A model generated the notes under the pieces. The model had not been told where the DNA came from, did not search any database, and was given only the letters and a program-made list of their open reading frames with translations. Positions 1 through 12,645 of a DNA stretch of 64,000 nt are shown here, in pieces. The DNA is from Purpureocillium takamizusanense (lineage: Eukaryota; Ascomycota; Sordariomycetes; Hypocreales; Ophiocordycipitaceae): positions 124,001 to 188,000 of the forward strand of contig NC_063078.1 of assembly GCF_022605165.1 (NCBI RefSeq). The letters run 5' to 3'. The position numbers and the translations under genes are program-made. The first letter of the stretch is position 1; each line of letters begins with the position of its first letter.

Positions 1-3000
1 TTGCGCACGCCCAGCGGCGGCAGACGGGCTCTCTCGTCCAACACACATCACGCGCCTCCTCCACCGCCGTGCCGCATCGACGCGGGGCGAGCGGGCGAGT
101 GAGCGGCGGCCCGGCAGCTGCTGGCTGCCCCCCCTCCCCTTCTCCATGCGCGGCACTCCGTGGTACAACCCCAACCCCAACGCCGCCCCCGTACGACGCG
201 AAGGCGCGCAACATGTACAATGCGCGGCCTGTCAGTATGTCGTCAGTCGCACGCATTTGCGCGCGCGGCCGGGGGGGGGCGGGGCCAGGGAGGAGGACGC
301 CCAAAGCCGTTAAGCCGGACAGGCAAACCGGCGGGCACAGCTGGGCGTGACAGCCGTGCCATGCGTATCGTGTCTCACGGGCGCTGCATACGCTTAGTAT
401 ATGCGTGGTCCGCCGCCTATCCACGCCCGGTCGTTTTTTCGATGGGCGTGCCGGACGGACGGTGGGATGCTGGGCATTGGGCGCTGTCCTTCCCTCACTT
501 TACCGGGCGGGAGGAGAGCACACATGCCCGACGATGAGGAGAGAGAGAGAGGGCATTCGCCAGGCCCCGCTGCCACAGTGCTCTACTCCGTACACGGAGG
601 GACGGCAAGGCGGCATGGCGCGTCTGTTCCGGCTGCTGCAAATACGGCATCGTCCTGCCTATTTTCTTTTTATTTTGCGACGACACCACGTGGCCGGATT
701 CCCTGAACCCGACGCTGTGTGGGAGAGTCGAAGCGTCGCAGGTTACGGGTACAGGGTGGTGGCTTGCTCGTGTCGCAGCGCACAGGCCGAGAGATCTTGG
801 ATTTCAAGAAAGTACTGATACTGTATTAGTACCTTGTACGAACCTGTACCGACTGGCAGCTAGCAGCAGAGTCTACCTTGGAAGTACCTAGCCCGTAGTG
901 CAACTTGAAGTACGACGGACGCCCTTGCTTCGTGCCGTCACGGTGGCCGCGCACACATACATATGGACATGGACCATCACCGACCTCGTCGGGCGTCGTT
1001 GCCGCCGCGGCGCTCGCTCCAACTGTTGCATGCACGCACGCACGCACGCACGCTCTCTCGCGCGCGCGCCGTTGCCGCTGTCGACTGCCACCACCATGCC
1101 GACAACGCGGCGCTTCGCCCAACAAGTGCCAGCGAGGTGCCCGAGCACAACTCGACGTGCCCTGTGACCCCGTAATAAGCAGCGGCGCCAAACACGCGCG
1201 TTGGCCACCTGTAGCGGAGAATCCCGTCTTATGCTGCTAGCGAGGCGTCTCCCTCACGCTCTTCCTCCCTCCACAACCCTCCTTGCCTCCCATCCTCCAC
1301 GAGCGGCTCCGCCTAAGTGCATACCGGCACATGGCCTCTTTCACTGCACTTCGAAAGTGCATACTAAGTTAGTAGGCTAGGTAGTATATGAGGGTACTCC
1401 GTACAGTTCAGCTGGGAACGTGCCAATCGTGCCCGCCCCATGCCAGTGGAGGCATGTGGCCAGCAGGCATGCTCTTTCGTCCCGCCCCGGGCATCAACAC
1501 AAAACAACCGTTCGAGCCGCCGGCCCCTCACGAGAGGGGGGAGGGGGCCAGGGCCAAAATGCATGGCTCGGAGACGGCCCCGAACGCCTGACGCTCTGCG
1601 TCCAATGCCGCCCGCCGCCTGATGTGTTCCCTCCCTGCCATCCGTCCATCTCCTGCGCCGCCTTGCCGGCACATGCCCTCGAGGCCGTCGCCAGTCTGGC
1701 CGCCCGGGCGACCGTGCCTGCTGGCCCCGGTCGCCTGGCCTGGCCTGGGCGGGCGGATTGGACTGGACTGCTGCAAGGCGACAGGGGGGAGCCGCGGCGC
1801 CAGCGGGCCAAGCTCCCAAGCTCCGTTCTGGAACCTTTCCGGATTCACACTGTGCGCGCCCAGGTAGCTGCCTAAAGCGGCCAAGCGCGCAGGATCTCCG
1901 CCGAGCCAGCCCTTTGACAAGCCACTGGCGCTGGTGCAGCAGTGGCGACGAGGGCGTGGGCTGGGCTGCGTTGGACAAGCAAGCAAGCACGCAAGTACCA
2001 GCCCAGCACCGCACCTCAACAGCAAGCAAGGCAGCAAGGCAGCCCGCGCGCACACGAGGACGGGGCTTGACGGGGAGGGGCCGATGCTGATGGAGCTTGG
2101 AGGGTTCCTTGTGGGAACGCCAGTGCAGGTCCCTGCGGCAATCATTGGGTCAGGCCAGATCAGCACGAGTCGTCAGGTCCGGTCGTCGCCCGCAGCCAAA
2201 GGGAGACGGACCGACGGCCAAGCCGTTGGCCGTTCATGTCACGACGCCCTGGTCGAGCCGATCGCACACGCAGCCTGCTGTATTCGGCCTCGACGACATG
2301 TCGGATTGGCTGACGGCGGCGCGGCCTGTCTGTACGCATGCCAGACGGCGCGGATGACCGACGATACCTGGCTGGGCCTTGGTGCCACGATCGATGTCAA
2401 GGCATCTGCATCGGCTCCAGCAACTCTACGGAGTCGCCGCCACTCCCAGGTACCGTACCCTCCTCCTCCAACGTGCCTCGTTTATCATCTCGCACAGGCA
2501 CGTCCTTCGATGCCATCAGTACGAAGTACTGCAAAGGTAGTTGGCAACACCATGGCTGCAACCTGGGCGCGAGTGACGCGGGACTGACCATCAGCCCAGG
2601 ATCCTGGCTGCCTGGCACATCTGATCAGCATGCTCCAGCAATGGCGGGACAGCATGCTTATTATTACTAGCACGAGCACTTACCAGGGACTTTTGCCCCT
2701 CTCAGCTGGCAGCGCTATGGTCTCCCGTGCCATGCATCTCCGATTCCTCGACTGCGCGCGTCAAGAGACTCGAGTGCCGCACCTTGGCTTGAGCCGTCGA
2801 CGTGTGTCCACGCCAAACGCGCTCCATCTCGCACCGAGGGTGTCGTGTCGAGGTACATGTCTGCCATGGGGTTACACGGGGACGGCTGGTCTCCAGCAGA
2901 GCCTGTCAAAGACGCGCTCCGTACCCCGGTGGCCTCGACCACACCAGCCGGCTGTTCCGCAAGAGCCCTCGCGGCTTGGGTTGCATCGCATCCAAGTGGA

Positions 3001-4372
3001 AAGGGGTCGAACCCCAACGCCAAAGGCGCAGCAAGATTACCTGATTTGATTGCGTCGATTGCTGACGGACGGAGAGGGTCGTTTCGCACGAGATCATCAG
3101 AGGCGCCGATTGCCGTGGCCCACCGTGGCCCACCGTGGCGCGGCCTCACCATCGACGCCGCCGCCGGAGTCCAGCATCTCTTGCAGCATGGGGGGCCGCA
3201 TGGGGGATGTGACGGACGGACGGACGGACGGACCGTTGTTGGCCAGAGCGAGTGCCAGCCAGCCAGCCCTGCACACCAACGTCCTATCCGTCGGAGCAAT
3301 GTCCCGAGTCATGGCCTGTGCTAAGCGAGGGCCGCTTCCTTCTCTTCATCTCGACGGCTGCGAGACACGCTACTGTGACGAGTCTGCTTCCTTGCCTCGC
3401 TGCATCGAGTCGTCGTCTTCATCGGTGTCTGTTGGCTGCGTCAATCTCAATCGGCAACGGCAGGGCGTTGCTCGCTCGCCCACCTCCTGAGGCGGGTGGC
3501 CAGGATGGTGTGCCATGACCCTGGATCATCAAAGGGCCCCAATGTGTGGGTGGAGCCTGACGACCGAAGGGCAAGTCGAAGCCCACAACGTGCAGAGTCC
3601 AGCCCAGGCATCCAGCCAGCATCAGCAGCCCTCGAAGACGATGCGAGGCAAGGCGAGGAAGCAAGCAGTCTGGAAAGAGGGTCGTTGATTGATTGCTGGA
3701 GTGGTGCGTGCCGTCCGTGGTGGACCAGACGTCAGTTTACCCTAAAAGACCGCCCCGTAGCGGCTGCGACTAGCGAGTGGCCCAGGCCTGGCCCTCCGGG
3801 GGGGGGGGGGCACGGCCAAGCAGGCTCTCTCCCACCTCCCCTCCATTGGAGCATGCACTTGTACCTTTTGCCTCGTGCCCTGGGCAGCAGCACGTCTCGA
3901 GGCGAGGCCCCCGTCCTGCCCCGATGCTGCCGTTGATACTCGAAGCAGCGTGCCTTTTCGTGCGTACAGTTACGTACATAGGTGCAGACCATGAGGGCGC
4001 ACAAAGGGCACGGCACCAAGCGGAAGCGCATCGCTGGCGAGGATGGGACGACGCGACGTCGAGGCCAGTTCCAAGACAACTCTGTACCTGGCCTGCCTGA
4101 CCTTTTGTTCCAGGGTCACTGCGAGTTAGTACTGCGAGTCGGCGCTGGCTGGGGGACGTGGAGCTTATCTGGTGGATGGCGGGATGGACAGCCACACTTG
4201 GACGGCGACGAACCATCCATGCCATGCCATGCCATGCATTGCCATGCCACCTGCGGCGCCATCATGATGGTGCACTGACGAAAGCCCACCACACAAGACA
4301 ATTTCGACACGACACCCTCCTCTCCCGGTCCTTGCTGTCGGTCCTTCATCCCAAGGCTCGTCGCCCGCAGGG

Positions 4373-4392
4373 CAGACAGACAGACAGACAGA
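4373..4392. repeat. (CAGA)5 microsatellite
   Basis: Five perfect copies of a CAGA tetranucleotide are followed by a degenerate GACGGACAG tail. It lies in a gene-free stretch. Confidence 0.9.
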
Positions 4393-4679
4393 CGGACAGG
4401 GTATTTGGTACGAGACAGGACAGGCCAGGGCAAGACAGAATGGAACAGCACGAGCTGGTGCTCCGCCGCGTCGTCTCCCCCACAGGCACAGCCCTGCGCG
4501 TTGCATTCAGCCCAGCAGCACGCTGCCCTAGCCTACCTAGTACGTAGCTCAGTCAGTGTCTTGCTTTTTTTCGCGCGCCGGGCCCGGTGGGTCCCCCGAG
4601 CCCGCTAACCTTGCCCTGGGGGCCCCCACTGCCTAGAGCCCTCCAGACACGGCTCTGTGTGGTTGGTCCCACTGGGACT

Positions 4680-4690
<11 letters not shown>

Positions 4691-4723
<33 letters not shown>
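4691..4723. repeat. (CTG)11 microsatellite
   Basis: Eleven perfect CTG units are preceded by an interrupted GCTGCTGTTG. On the minus strand the run reads as polyglutamine inside an open frame with no other protein-like character, so I treat it as a non-coding repeat. Confidence 0.9.
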
Positions 4724-6391
4724 AGGTGCTTGAGAAGCGCGGCAGCCCTCTCGCAGATTGCCATATTGGAACCGTAGTCGCTGTTGCGGGCGCAGCAAAG
4801 TCGCCCAAAGTACCCTGCCTTGGCTAAGGTAGGTGCTGGACAGGCCCATGGGACTGGTCCCCTCCACTGTGCTGCTCGGAGCACCAACAGTGCGCAGACA
4901 GTGCAGCAGGATGGGGCACCCATGCCAGCTGTGGATGGACCCCACACCCCTTGCCCACTCACAAGCGTCCGTTCGTTCGTCCGTCATTCCAGAGGGCCGG
5001 GGGGAGCGCTGTCCAATCAGCGTGAGGCCGTCGGCCATTCTTGTCGCTGCCCACCCACTCGCTCCTTCTGTCTCTCGTGTCTTGTCCGTTGCCAGAGGTC
5101 AGCAAGTTGCACGCGGCTCCAGTCCCGGTGCGAGCCCCAGCGCAACGCCCCTCCCCTCCTCTCCCTCTGCTCTCCGGCCCCCGTAGTTGCCCTCCTCCAC
5201 CCCAGCCTCTCTGGCCGGGCGCTCCCAACGCTGGCTGGCTGGCGACTCCGTGAGGTGACGACTTAGTACTCCGTACTACCAGCACAACCACCACACGCTG
5301 CTATACCTACCTGCTAGGTACCTATCTTATTAGGTACGCAACCCGCCCGCCTGCAGGACCTGGCATGCACCTTGGGCAGGGCCGTGGGCAGCAGCCAGCG
5401 GCGCCCAGCAGCCAGTCCAGCCTACCTACCTACCTACCCACGACCTGCCTGCCCGCCGCCTGCTGTCCAGTCCAGTCCAGCCTGCCGCCAGCCAGGCAGG
5501 CTGGCTCCTCCTCTCGGCCCCGATAATCAAAAAGTCAGGTCCAATACTCTCTATCCGCTCGCCCTTCTCTCTTCCTCGCACCTCGCCTCTTTCGTCCACC
5601 AAGCGCGCCCCCCCCGTCCCGTCTCTCTCAAGCGCTATGCGTCAGGGCCGAAGCTGGCATCGCCAAACAAAGCAATAAGAACTCCGGGTCGTACCTTGGC
5701 TCGTTTCGCATACCACGCACGTACGTACCGTCGTCTACTATCCATCTGTCTACCTTCCTTTGCCTAGCACCCCAATCCAACTGCCCTCGCTTCCCCTTTC
5801 GCCCAGGGCGCCCGTGCCCCCAGCAAAGAGAGACACAGAGAGAGAGCAGCCCAGCCCAGCCCACCTGCTCCTCCCGAGTCCCGTCGCCTCACCTCACACC
5901 AGACTCAATCCAGAAGAGCGCGCGCCCAACCGGGTGTTTCTGCGACACACAAGGGCACCTCCCTCCCTCTCCGCTTCACAACTCCAGATCCAGTATAGAT
6001 CCATCGGCACCACGCTCAAAGCAGTCCAACTCCACCACTTTGTTACCTTTTCCAGCGCTCGTTATCGACGCTGGCAACAACTCGTCGTCAAGGCCGACGA
6101 CGAACGTGACGGAAGCCCGTCTTCGAGACGACTGTTTTGGCAGCACCGCCGCCGCCGCCTCTGCGCACGCGCGATTGACTGACTGACGGGACCCAGGCGC
6201 TGCCTCGACCCGCCAACAAGCCGCCCGCCCCCTCGCCCTCTCCCACTCTCGCTCGCACGCTCGCGCACCCCCAAACGGGCGCAGACAGCAACAAACTCGC
6301 ACGTCTCGCGTCGCCGCGTCTTGCCCACGCACCGCAGCACCGCAGCCCGCCGCCCGTCCCTGCCGACGTACCAAGGTAATAAAAAGAAACA

Positions 6392-7558
6392 ATGGCCGAC
6401 ATCACCGACCAGCACGACCAGACGTCGCCGACTGACCTCGACGAGTCGCACTCGGTCGGCAATGGCAACGCCGCCGGCGAGACCCGCGGCATCAAGCGAC
6501 AGCGTCCCTCGGCCGCCGACGACGACGACGATGACGACGAGAAGGGTGGCCGCGAGCGCCGCAAGATTGAGATCAAGTTCATCAGCGACAAGTCTCGCCG
6601 CCACATTACCTTTTCGAAGCGCAAGGCTGGCATCATGAAAAAGGTGCGTGGCGACGTCGCCAATCCTGCCCCCCCCCAGCCCCCTCTTCCCCCTCTCCCC
6701 AGCTTTGCAGCGCGCGTGCGTGATGCATCGACTTCAGCGTTGGCCGCCGCATCGATGCATCACGCGGCGGGCGCTGTTTCAACGCGACGCCAAGCCTTCA
6801 CATCATTGATCCATTGGCGCGTCAAGTCCTGTCGTCATTTTCCCCTGGTAACGCGCGTTTGCTGACCTGCGTTCTTACATTTAGGCCTACGAGCTGTCCG
6901 TCTTGACCGGCACGCAGGTCCTGCTACTGGTCGTCTCCGAGACTGGCCTTGTTTACACCTTCACGACACCCAAGCTGCAACCGCTCGTCACTAAGGCTGA
7001 GGGCAAGAACTTGATTCAGGTACGCAAGACGGACGGCCCCCTTCCCCACGCGTTTGCGTCGCATTGTATCCGCTGGCCTTTTGCTTTTTGGCTCGCTCGT
7101 TGCTTTGTATTTCGTCCAGACCCGCTCTGCGGCTTCCGCGTCAATTCTGCATCGTGGGTCGGCCACGGCCAAGACGCGGTTTGCGACGGGTCCCCTGTCG
7201 ACGGCGCATAGCTTGCTCTCTTTGACGCACACGATGGGCTCTTCAGTTGCTGACTGTGGCTTTCTAGGCGTGTCTGAATGCTCCGGAGCCGTCGCAGGGC
7301 AACGAGAACGGTGTCGACGGCGGTGACCAGGTCGACTCCCCCGAGGAGTCAGCCGGACAGCACCTACCCCCGCAAGGTAGCCGGCCTGGAATGCCCCAGA
7401 ACCCGCACATGCCCGGCAACTACATGCCCAGCATGCCCCTCGACCCCCAGCAAGCGCTCGCGTACCAGAATTACGTTCAGCAGCAGCGCAGCCAAGGGTA
7501 CGGGTCCGGGATGCCGCCGCAGGCAGGCATGCCACCCAGCAGCCATCACCAATCATAG
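6392..7558 (+). CDS. mcm1: MADS-box transcription factor, MCM1/SRF type
   Basis: This is a nuclear DNA-binding regulator of the SRF/MCM1 class, which in fungi controls mating, cell-type and development genes together with partner factors. Exons are 6392-6643, 6885-7019 and 7268-7558, giving 225 residues. The acidic N-terminus (a run of seven D at about 43-49) is followed by the MADS domain at about 52-111. It carries the type I signature: RRKIEIKFISDKSRRHITFSKRK, interrupted here for length, then AYELSVLTGTQVLLLVVSETG. The SAM-like extension continues to about residue 135. The tail is rich in M, P and Q. Intron 1 (241 bp) falls after the KK of the MADS helix and intron 2 (248 bp) after NLIQ. 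Both are phase 0 with GTGCGT/TTTAG and GTACGC/CTAG ends, and both are long compared with the other introns here. The start is the only ATG that keeps the whole frame. Identity is very likely; the symbol follows fungal usage. Confidence 0.95.
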
Positions 7559-10500
7559 GGAGAGGGCGGGTCCGGGAGGGGATGCGGGTTCGGTCGTTAA
7601 TACCCGGCTTTCGATGTTCCGCGGGAACGTGAAAAAACGACCATGGCCGTCCCGCTCGCGCGCGCGCTGCCACATATTCTGCGGGGCTTTGGTGATTTGG
7701 CGTTGACGACGAGTTGGTACGCTGATTCAATGTTCGGTCTATACCTGTTCCATGTTCTCTTAAACACACAAAAAATGTCTGTCGGGACTCTCTGTCTCGG
7801 CCGTGGTTATTCGTCGCATTGGTTGGGATCAGACTTTTCCGCCGTGAGGCGTCGTTCTCGATGGAGACGGGAGGATGCTCGGCTCCGACCCGACGCCGGG
7901 GCTCTGAGTACAGGGAGCCCGCCTGCCTGCTCTTGGGTCATCGGTGGGCGTGGCAGCCAGCGCGGCCACAATTGTCGCATACCGGCGCCACAGGTGACGA
8001 GCGGAGGGATGCTAGCGGAGGGATCGAGGGTTGAGGCCGGAAGGATGGAGGAGTCACGGGTGGTTTGCACAACCACAAATGTGGGACAGCGATGCTGTTG
8101 TCGTGCTCTACAAGCAGGCAAGGCAGCATAGGTGGCGATTTGGCCGAGGCGTGAGCCCTACGACGGCGCTTTCAATGGCAGGATTGTATTCTTTGGGCGG
8201 AGTTTACAAACGCGAACACGGTGACACTTTGATGCCATTAAGAGATTGAACACTACGGATGCTGTGCAAAGACGCGGGCGTCTGTCACGTTGTACGGGCC
8301 CAGCTGGCAGGTTGCCCGTGTAAGTCAAGTCAGGGCCATCTTTTACCTTTTGGGAGGACCGGAAAGACGACTTCCCCTTGCAGACAAGCGCGTGGGCCAT
8401 TACCAGATCGGCGGGGGTGACGAGTCGGAATCTGATGAGATTTGCGGGTTTGGGGGGGCAAGGAGGGGGGTGGGCGCTTGTTCCCGCCTTACGGATCCAG
8501 ATCACCGGGGGTGGGATGAGAGAGGGGGACAGGGGCAAGCCCGGAAAAGAAAAAGAAAAAAGAAATGGATGAATGAATGGGATGAACGGGAGGTCACAAA
8601 AAGGGGCGTTGGCGAGCAAGCGAGGGCGGGCCATGCCTGAAGGAGTAAAGCGACGGCCTCGTTCGTCCCCTGGGGGAGGGGCGGGGGGAGCTACCTTACA
8701 CGGGAACGGCATCGCGCGCGGGAGCAGGCGAGACATGACGAGGCGATGCGGTTTTAAAGCTGCTCAATAGCAGTAGTAATTTTCCTCTTTAGGTGGTGGG
8801 GAGCTTGGGGGGACGGTGGACGGTGGGTTGAAGTGCGAGGGGAGGAGGTTTGTGCGATACTGGACTTGTCTGTTAGACTACTAATGTACCAACTACGTTA
8901 ATTATTACCAGCCAGCCAGCCAGACAGCAGGGTGCAAAAAGAAAGGCTCCTTCGACACCAGGCATATCTCGATGGGGGAGGGGTCACGTAGGTACCCAGG
9001 TAGTCCACCGGACCTCACGTCGTCGTCGTCAACTTTTGCCTCGTGTGCATGTGTGGCTTACCTGTAGCCATGTAGACTGCAGGTAGGTAGTTACGTACGT
9101 GCCCGCCGAGCGAGACACGTGCAAGGTTACGGTTACGGGCGGCGGTGGCGGCAATAAAACGTCCTTTGTTGGAGCGCCTGGTCCAGCGGTCGGTCGCCTA
9201 TCACTGCTTTCGTGCATACTCGATGACGTTTGGACCGCACGAGTGTTGCTGCTGGCTTCCCATTACAAAGTCAGGTCAGATCAGTCAGTCAGTCCCCTGC
9301 CGGCAAGCCCACTTGGCTGTGGTCTCGGTCCAGTGAGTGACGTTGGGCTTCGGTCTCTGAGCTTCATCGGGTCAACAATGGCTGACGATGCTGGCGTGGT
9401 GGAGATGCCGCCGGCCTTGTCGAGAGCTTGCGCGTGAGGATGCGCTGATGGGCAAAATCGTTTCATTTATTGATCTAGCTTTCGGGGGCGTGGCGGGGGA
9501 GGCGCGCGCGATGGAGAAGCCACGTAGTACCTACCTACTTACTACATTTCGTACGACGTAGGGAGGGAGGATGAATGACGTCTCGCGGTGTCCAGGATGG
9601 TCAGTCACACACGCGCCTTGCCGCTACTCTCGTCACCTCGATGCTCGATACCAGGTTGCGTGTGAACCCATGTGACCCCACTGGCCGCTGCACGAGAAAG
9701 CCGTCCGCACTCGAGCGATAGAGAGGGTGAGGCATGGGCCCAAGCCAGACATAGACACCTTGGCCGGGCGAGAACGGCACGGAGCGGTAAGCTTTCCTCG
9801 ATCGCCCGCCCAGCCATGACTTGCTTTGTGTGTTCCACGTGGCCCCGGGGTGCTGATCGCACGCACATGGCATTACTCTCCGACGTGGGCAACCACCTCC
9901 ACCTCGTCTATGACCTGGATACGCGGGCGTGGACGTGTCCCGCACATGCGAGGCCACAGCGAGGAGAAACAAACACACCGCCCCATCCACACGTGCCGAG
10001 AGAGCTTCGACCCCGGGAAGGATCCTTCATCATCATTGCCTCATTGAACCTTGTTTCGCCCGATATGCAGACGCGCCCGTGTGCTCGTCAGCGAATGCTG
10101 CTGCAGCTGCTTTCAAGCGTCACGGCGTCCCTTCTCAATCTCTGTCGGGGGCGTCGGTCCGCGCGAGGTTCGTATGTATGTGGAGTGGCCTCTTTTGACG
10201 ACGTGGATCGGCCTCAGCTCATCATGCTCCCCCGCCCGCGCCGCCATGCATGATCAATTCTGTGCCGGGTGTCTCTGACATGGCAGAGCGGCCTGCTCCT
10301 GGTACTCGCGAAGGTGAAGGACCAAATCGACGTGTCGTTGTCATGCGGCGTACGAGACAAGACTCGTGAGGTTGTCATTGTGTGGTTGGCGGATCAAGGT
10401 TGGTTTAGTACCTGTAGTCCAAGTGTGAAGTGACAAGGTACGTACTTCGTACACGCTGACAGCTGGCGGAGCTCTCGGGCCGGCATGGGCGAGTTCCCGT

Positions 10501-11009
10501 CGTCGCCCCCGCGCTAGTGCCTGCCCCGTCCGTCGTCGCTGAGCAGATAAGAGCAAGTTTCCCGCCCCAGAGGTACCTGTACCGACGGTACTTGGACTCC
10601 CAGTGGAGCTGGGCGACAACAATGGGAAGCGCGAGCGACTTGGTGCTTTGTCGTGTCGACAAGAGACAAGACAGGCAGACACGTGCGACATTCCGACGAC
10701 ACGGCAGCAGAAGAGACAAGACGCAGAGATGCGTCTAATGATCCACATTGCGCGCTCCTCCGTACGGTTCTAAACTGCTACGAAGCATTACTGGCTACTA
10801 TGTAGATGACTCGCTGCGGGGCGCATTCGCCTGCGCGACTCTTCTGTAGAATGATGATGCTCCCCCGACTGCATTGACTGCCCTGAACGCCGCCTGCTGA
10901 ATGGATAACAACAATGTGTGGACAAAAAGGAAAGTCGTCTGATGTGTGCTGTGCCGAACCAGACACGATGCGCTGCCGCCGTCGAATGAAGGGTGCACGT
11001 TGTCGTCGT
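7559..11009. other. Intergenic stretch between the MADS-box gene and the copper transporter
   Basis: No gene is supported. The first few hundred bases should be the 3' UTR of the MADS-box gene. Frames such as the minus-strand one at 8158-8736 lack motifs and are proline/arginine-rich. TACCTA/GTAC word clusters occur at about 8.99-9.10, 9.52-9.56 and 10.43-10.59 kb. Confidence 0.55.
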
Positions 11010-11780
11010 CTAGTGCTCGCCCACGCCGCTGTAGCGACCGACGGCGAGACTGCCGATGAAGACGCCCGCCAGGACGGACATGAAGTAGCCGACGTTCATG
11101 GTCATGACAGCCAGCATGCTATTGGAGAAGAGGGTCAGTTCAGTTCAGCGAGCCATACATAGTCGGAGGGGCCTTTGAGCTCGGAGGGGAAGCCAGCAAG
11201 GGATGATGATGATGATGATGGAGGTTCTTGAAGGGGGGGGGGAAGCAAGGACGCACAGCAGGTATCCGACGCCGACAATGACCGTGTCCATGACGGCGCG
11301 GACGGGGTCGACGCTGAAGCGCCAGGGACGGGCGGCGTGGCCCCTGCGCTCGACGACGCAGACCTCCTCCTCGACGCCGTTGACGGAGAGGGCGGCGTGC
11401 TGCTTGGCGTCGGGGTCGCGGGCGAGCGTCTCGGCGAGCGAGCCCCTGCCGGGCGCGGCGACGTAGCGGCGGCCGAGGTCGCGGTCCAGCCAGCGGGCCT
11501 CCTGGAGGGCGCGCGCCGCGAGCAGCAGGCGGGCCACGATGGCGAGCACCACCAGGAAGATGCAGGTGCCGGCGTAGGCGCCCGCGTTCTTGGGCGTCCA
11601 CGCGTTGGAGTAGAGCGGCGTCGCCGTCTGCGTCTGGAACACCATGGCCATCATCATGGACCCCATGGACCCGTCGTGCCCGCCCGCGGCGGTGCCGTGC
11701 CCGTCGCCCATGCCGTCCATGCCTTCCATGCCGTCCATGCCGTGGCCCGCGTGGCGGGGGAAAGACGCCGTCGATGCCAT
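11010..11780 (-). CDS. Ctr-family copper transporter
   Basis: This is a membrane Cu(I) transporter of the Ctr family, which works as a trimer at the plasma or vacuolar membrane. Exon 1 is 11257-11780 and exon 2 is 11010-11118, giving 210 residues. The N-terminus carries a methionine/histidine cluster with repeated MDGM/MEGM units and a GSMMMAM stretch, typical copper-binding Mets motifs. TM1 is around AGTCIFLVVLAIVARLL. A loop rich in charged residues follows. TM2 contains the M-x3-M pore motif (MLAVM) and TM3 the GxxxG packing motif (GVFIG). The 138-bp intron (GTGCGT...AATAG) interrupts TM2 immediately before the M-x3-M codons; joining the exons gives GYLLMLAVMTMN. The chosen ATG is the first one in frame after the TATA box and leads straight into the Mets region. 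Length and layout fit low-affinity or vacuolar-type fungal Ctr proteins, but the location cannot be told from sequence. Confidence 0.92.
11203..11220. repeat. (GAT)n triplet run inside the Ctr intron
   Basis: Six GAT/ATG units lie inside the single intron of the copper transporter gene. In the sense direction they read as CATCAT repeats. Confidence 0.8.
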
Positions 11781-11876
11781 GATGGTGTCTTTGTGCGTGT
11801 TGTGCGGGTGTGTTGTGCGTGCGATTACGTGGTCGGGTTCGAGAGAAGGGCGTGCTGCTCGCCGAGAGATCAAACG

Positions 11877-11882
11877 TATATA
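11877..11882 (-). promoter_or_regulatory. Probable TATA box of the Ctr gene
   Basis: TATATA in the context CTTATATACG on the minus strand, about 97 bp upstream of the ATG. This spacing is consistent with a short 5' leader. I did not see a convincing Mac1-type copper-response element (TTTGCTC) nearby. Confidence 0.55.
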
Positions 11883-12091
11883 AGTAATGTGTAGCAATCG
11901 ACACTTTCGTTGTTGTTGGTGGCTGCCGGCGCTCGCTCAATGTCTTGTCGTCGATTCCAGGGGAGAGGACCTCGCAGGCGCGCCGGCCCGCAGTTATAAA
12001 TCCGATTTTCTTCTCCTCCTGCTGCTGCTGCCGCTGCCGCTGCTGATGAGACACGCCGAGGCCGCGCACGAGAAAGCAATCCCCGTGTGTC

Positions 12092-12094
<3 letters not shown>

Positions 12095-12130
<36 letters not shown>
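12095..12130. repeat. (GT)18 dinucleotide repeat
   Basis: A perfect 36-bp alternating purine-pyrimidine tract lies about 315 bp upstream of the copper transporter ATG. Confidence 0.95.
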
Positions 12131-12131
<1 letters not shown>

Positions 12132-12645
12132 TGTGTGGTGCGCAAGTTTCCCCTCCCCGTCCGCCAGCCAGTGTCTGAGCCAAAAGACGGAAAGAAGCCA
12201 GATGCGAAACGGGCTCACGACCCGAGACGAAGGCGTTTCCTTGCTGCTGCTGCTGGTGGTTTTTGCCGGCGGTGAAAGTTGGTTGTTGAGTTGCCTTGTT
12301 GATGATGATGCGACACCGACACCACACGCACAGCACCCCTGGGGGAGGGGAGGGGCGACCCTGCTGGCCTTTTTGTTTCAACTGCTGGCTGGCTGGTGAC
12401 GATGCTTGACGATACGTGCGTGGCACCGTTTTCTTTTACTTGCTCGTCGAGGTGGGGGGAAGGGGGGGGCTTGCATGCTTTCAAACCCACCCACTATCGT
12501 CTGCGCACGCATTTTTCGCGGTGCGCTGTTAGCGATGAGGCGCTCGACCCCTGGCCTTGTGGTGGGCGACGGTCGGCGTACCGGTACCTGCTCGAGGTAC
12601 CTACCTGCCTGCATGACTGCGTTCCTTGTCATGCCGCCTTTCAGT

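Larger units (their letters stand above)
1..6391. other. Gene-free stretch upstream of the MADS-box gene
   Basis: I see no open frame here with family motifs, sensible splice sites or coding-like composition. The frames present are short, arginine/proline/alanine-rich and overlap on both strands, as expected by chance in GC-rich DNA. The stretch holds microsatellites (a CTG run near 4.69 kb, a CAGA run near 4.37 kb), a short tandem of a 10-bp GTGGCCCACC unit near 3.12 kb, and clusters of TACCTA/GTAC words near 0.8, 1.38 and 5.3 kb. The last few hundred bases before 6392 are pyrimidine-rich and probably contain the promoter and 5' leader of the MADS-box gene. I see no clear TATA box there. Confidence 0.6.

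Noticed and set aside
4553..5038. Minus-strand frame with a run of about 15 glutamines
   Set aside because: The polyglutamine comes from the CTG microsatellite, the flanks are not protein-like, and all three frames of the repeat are open.
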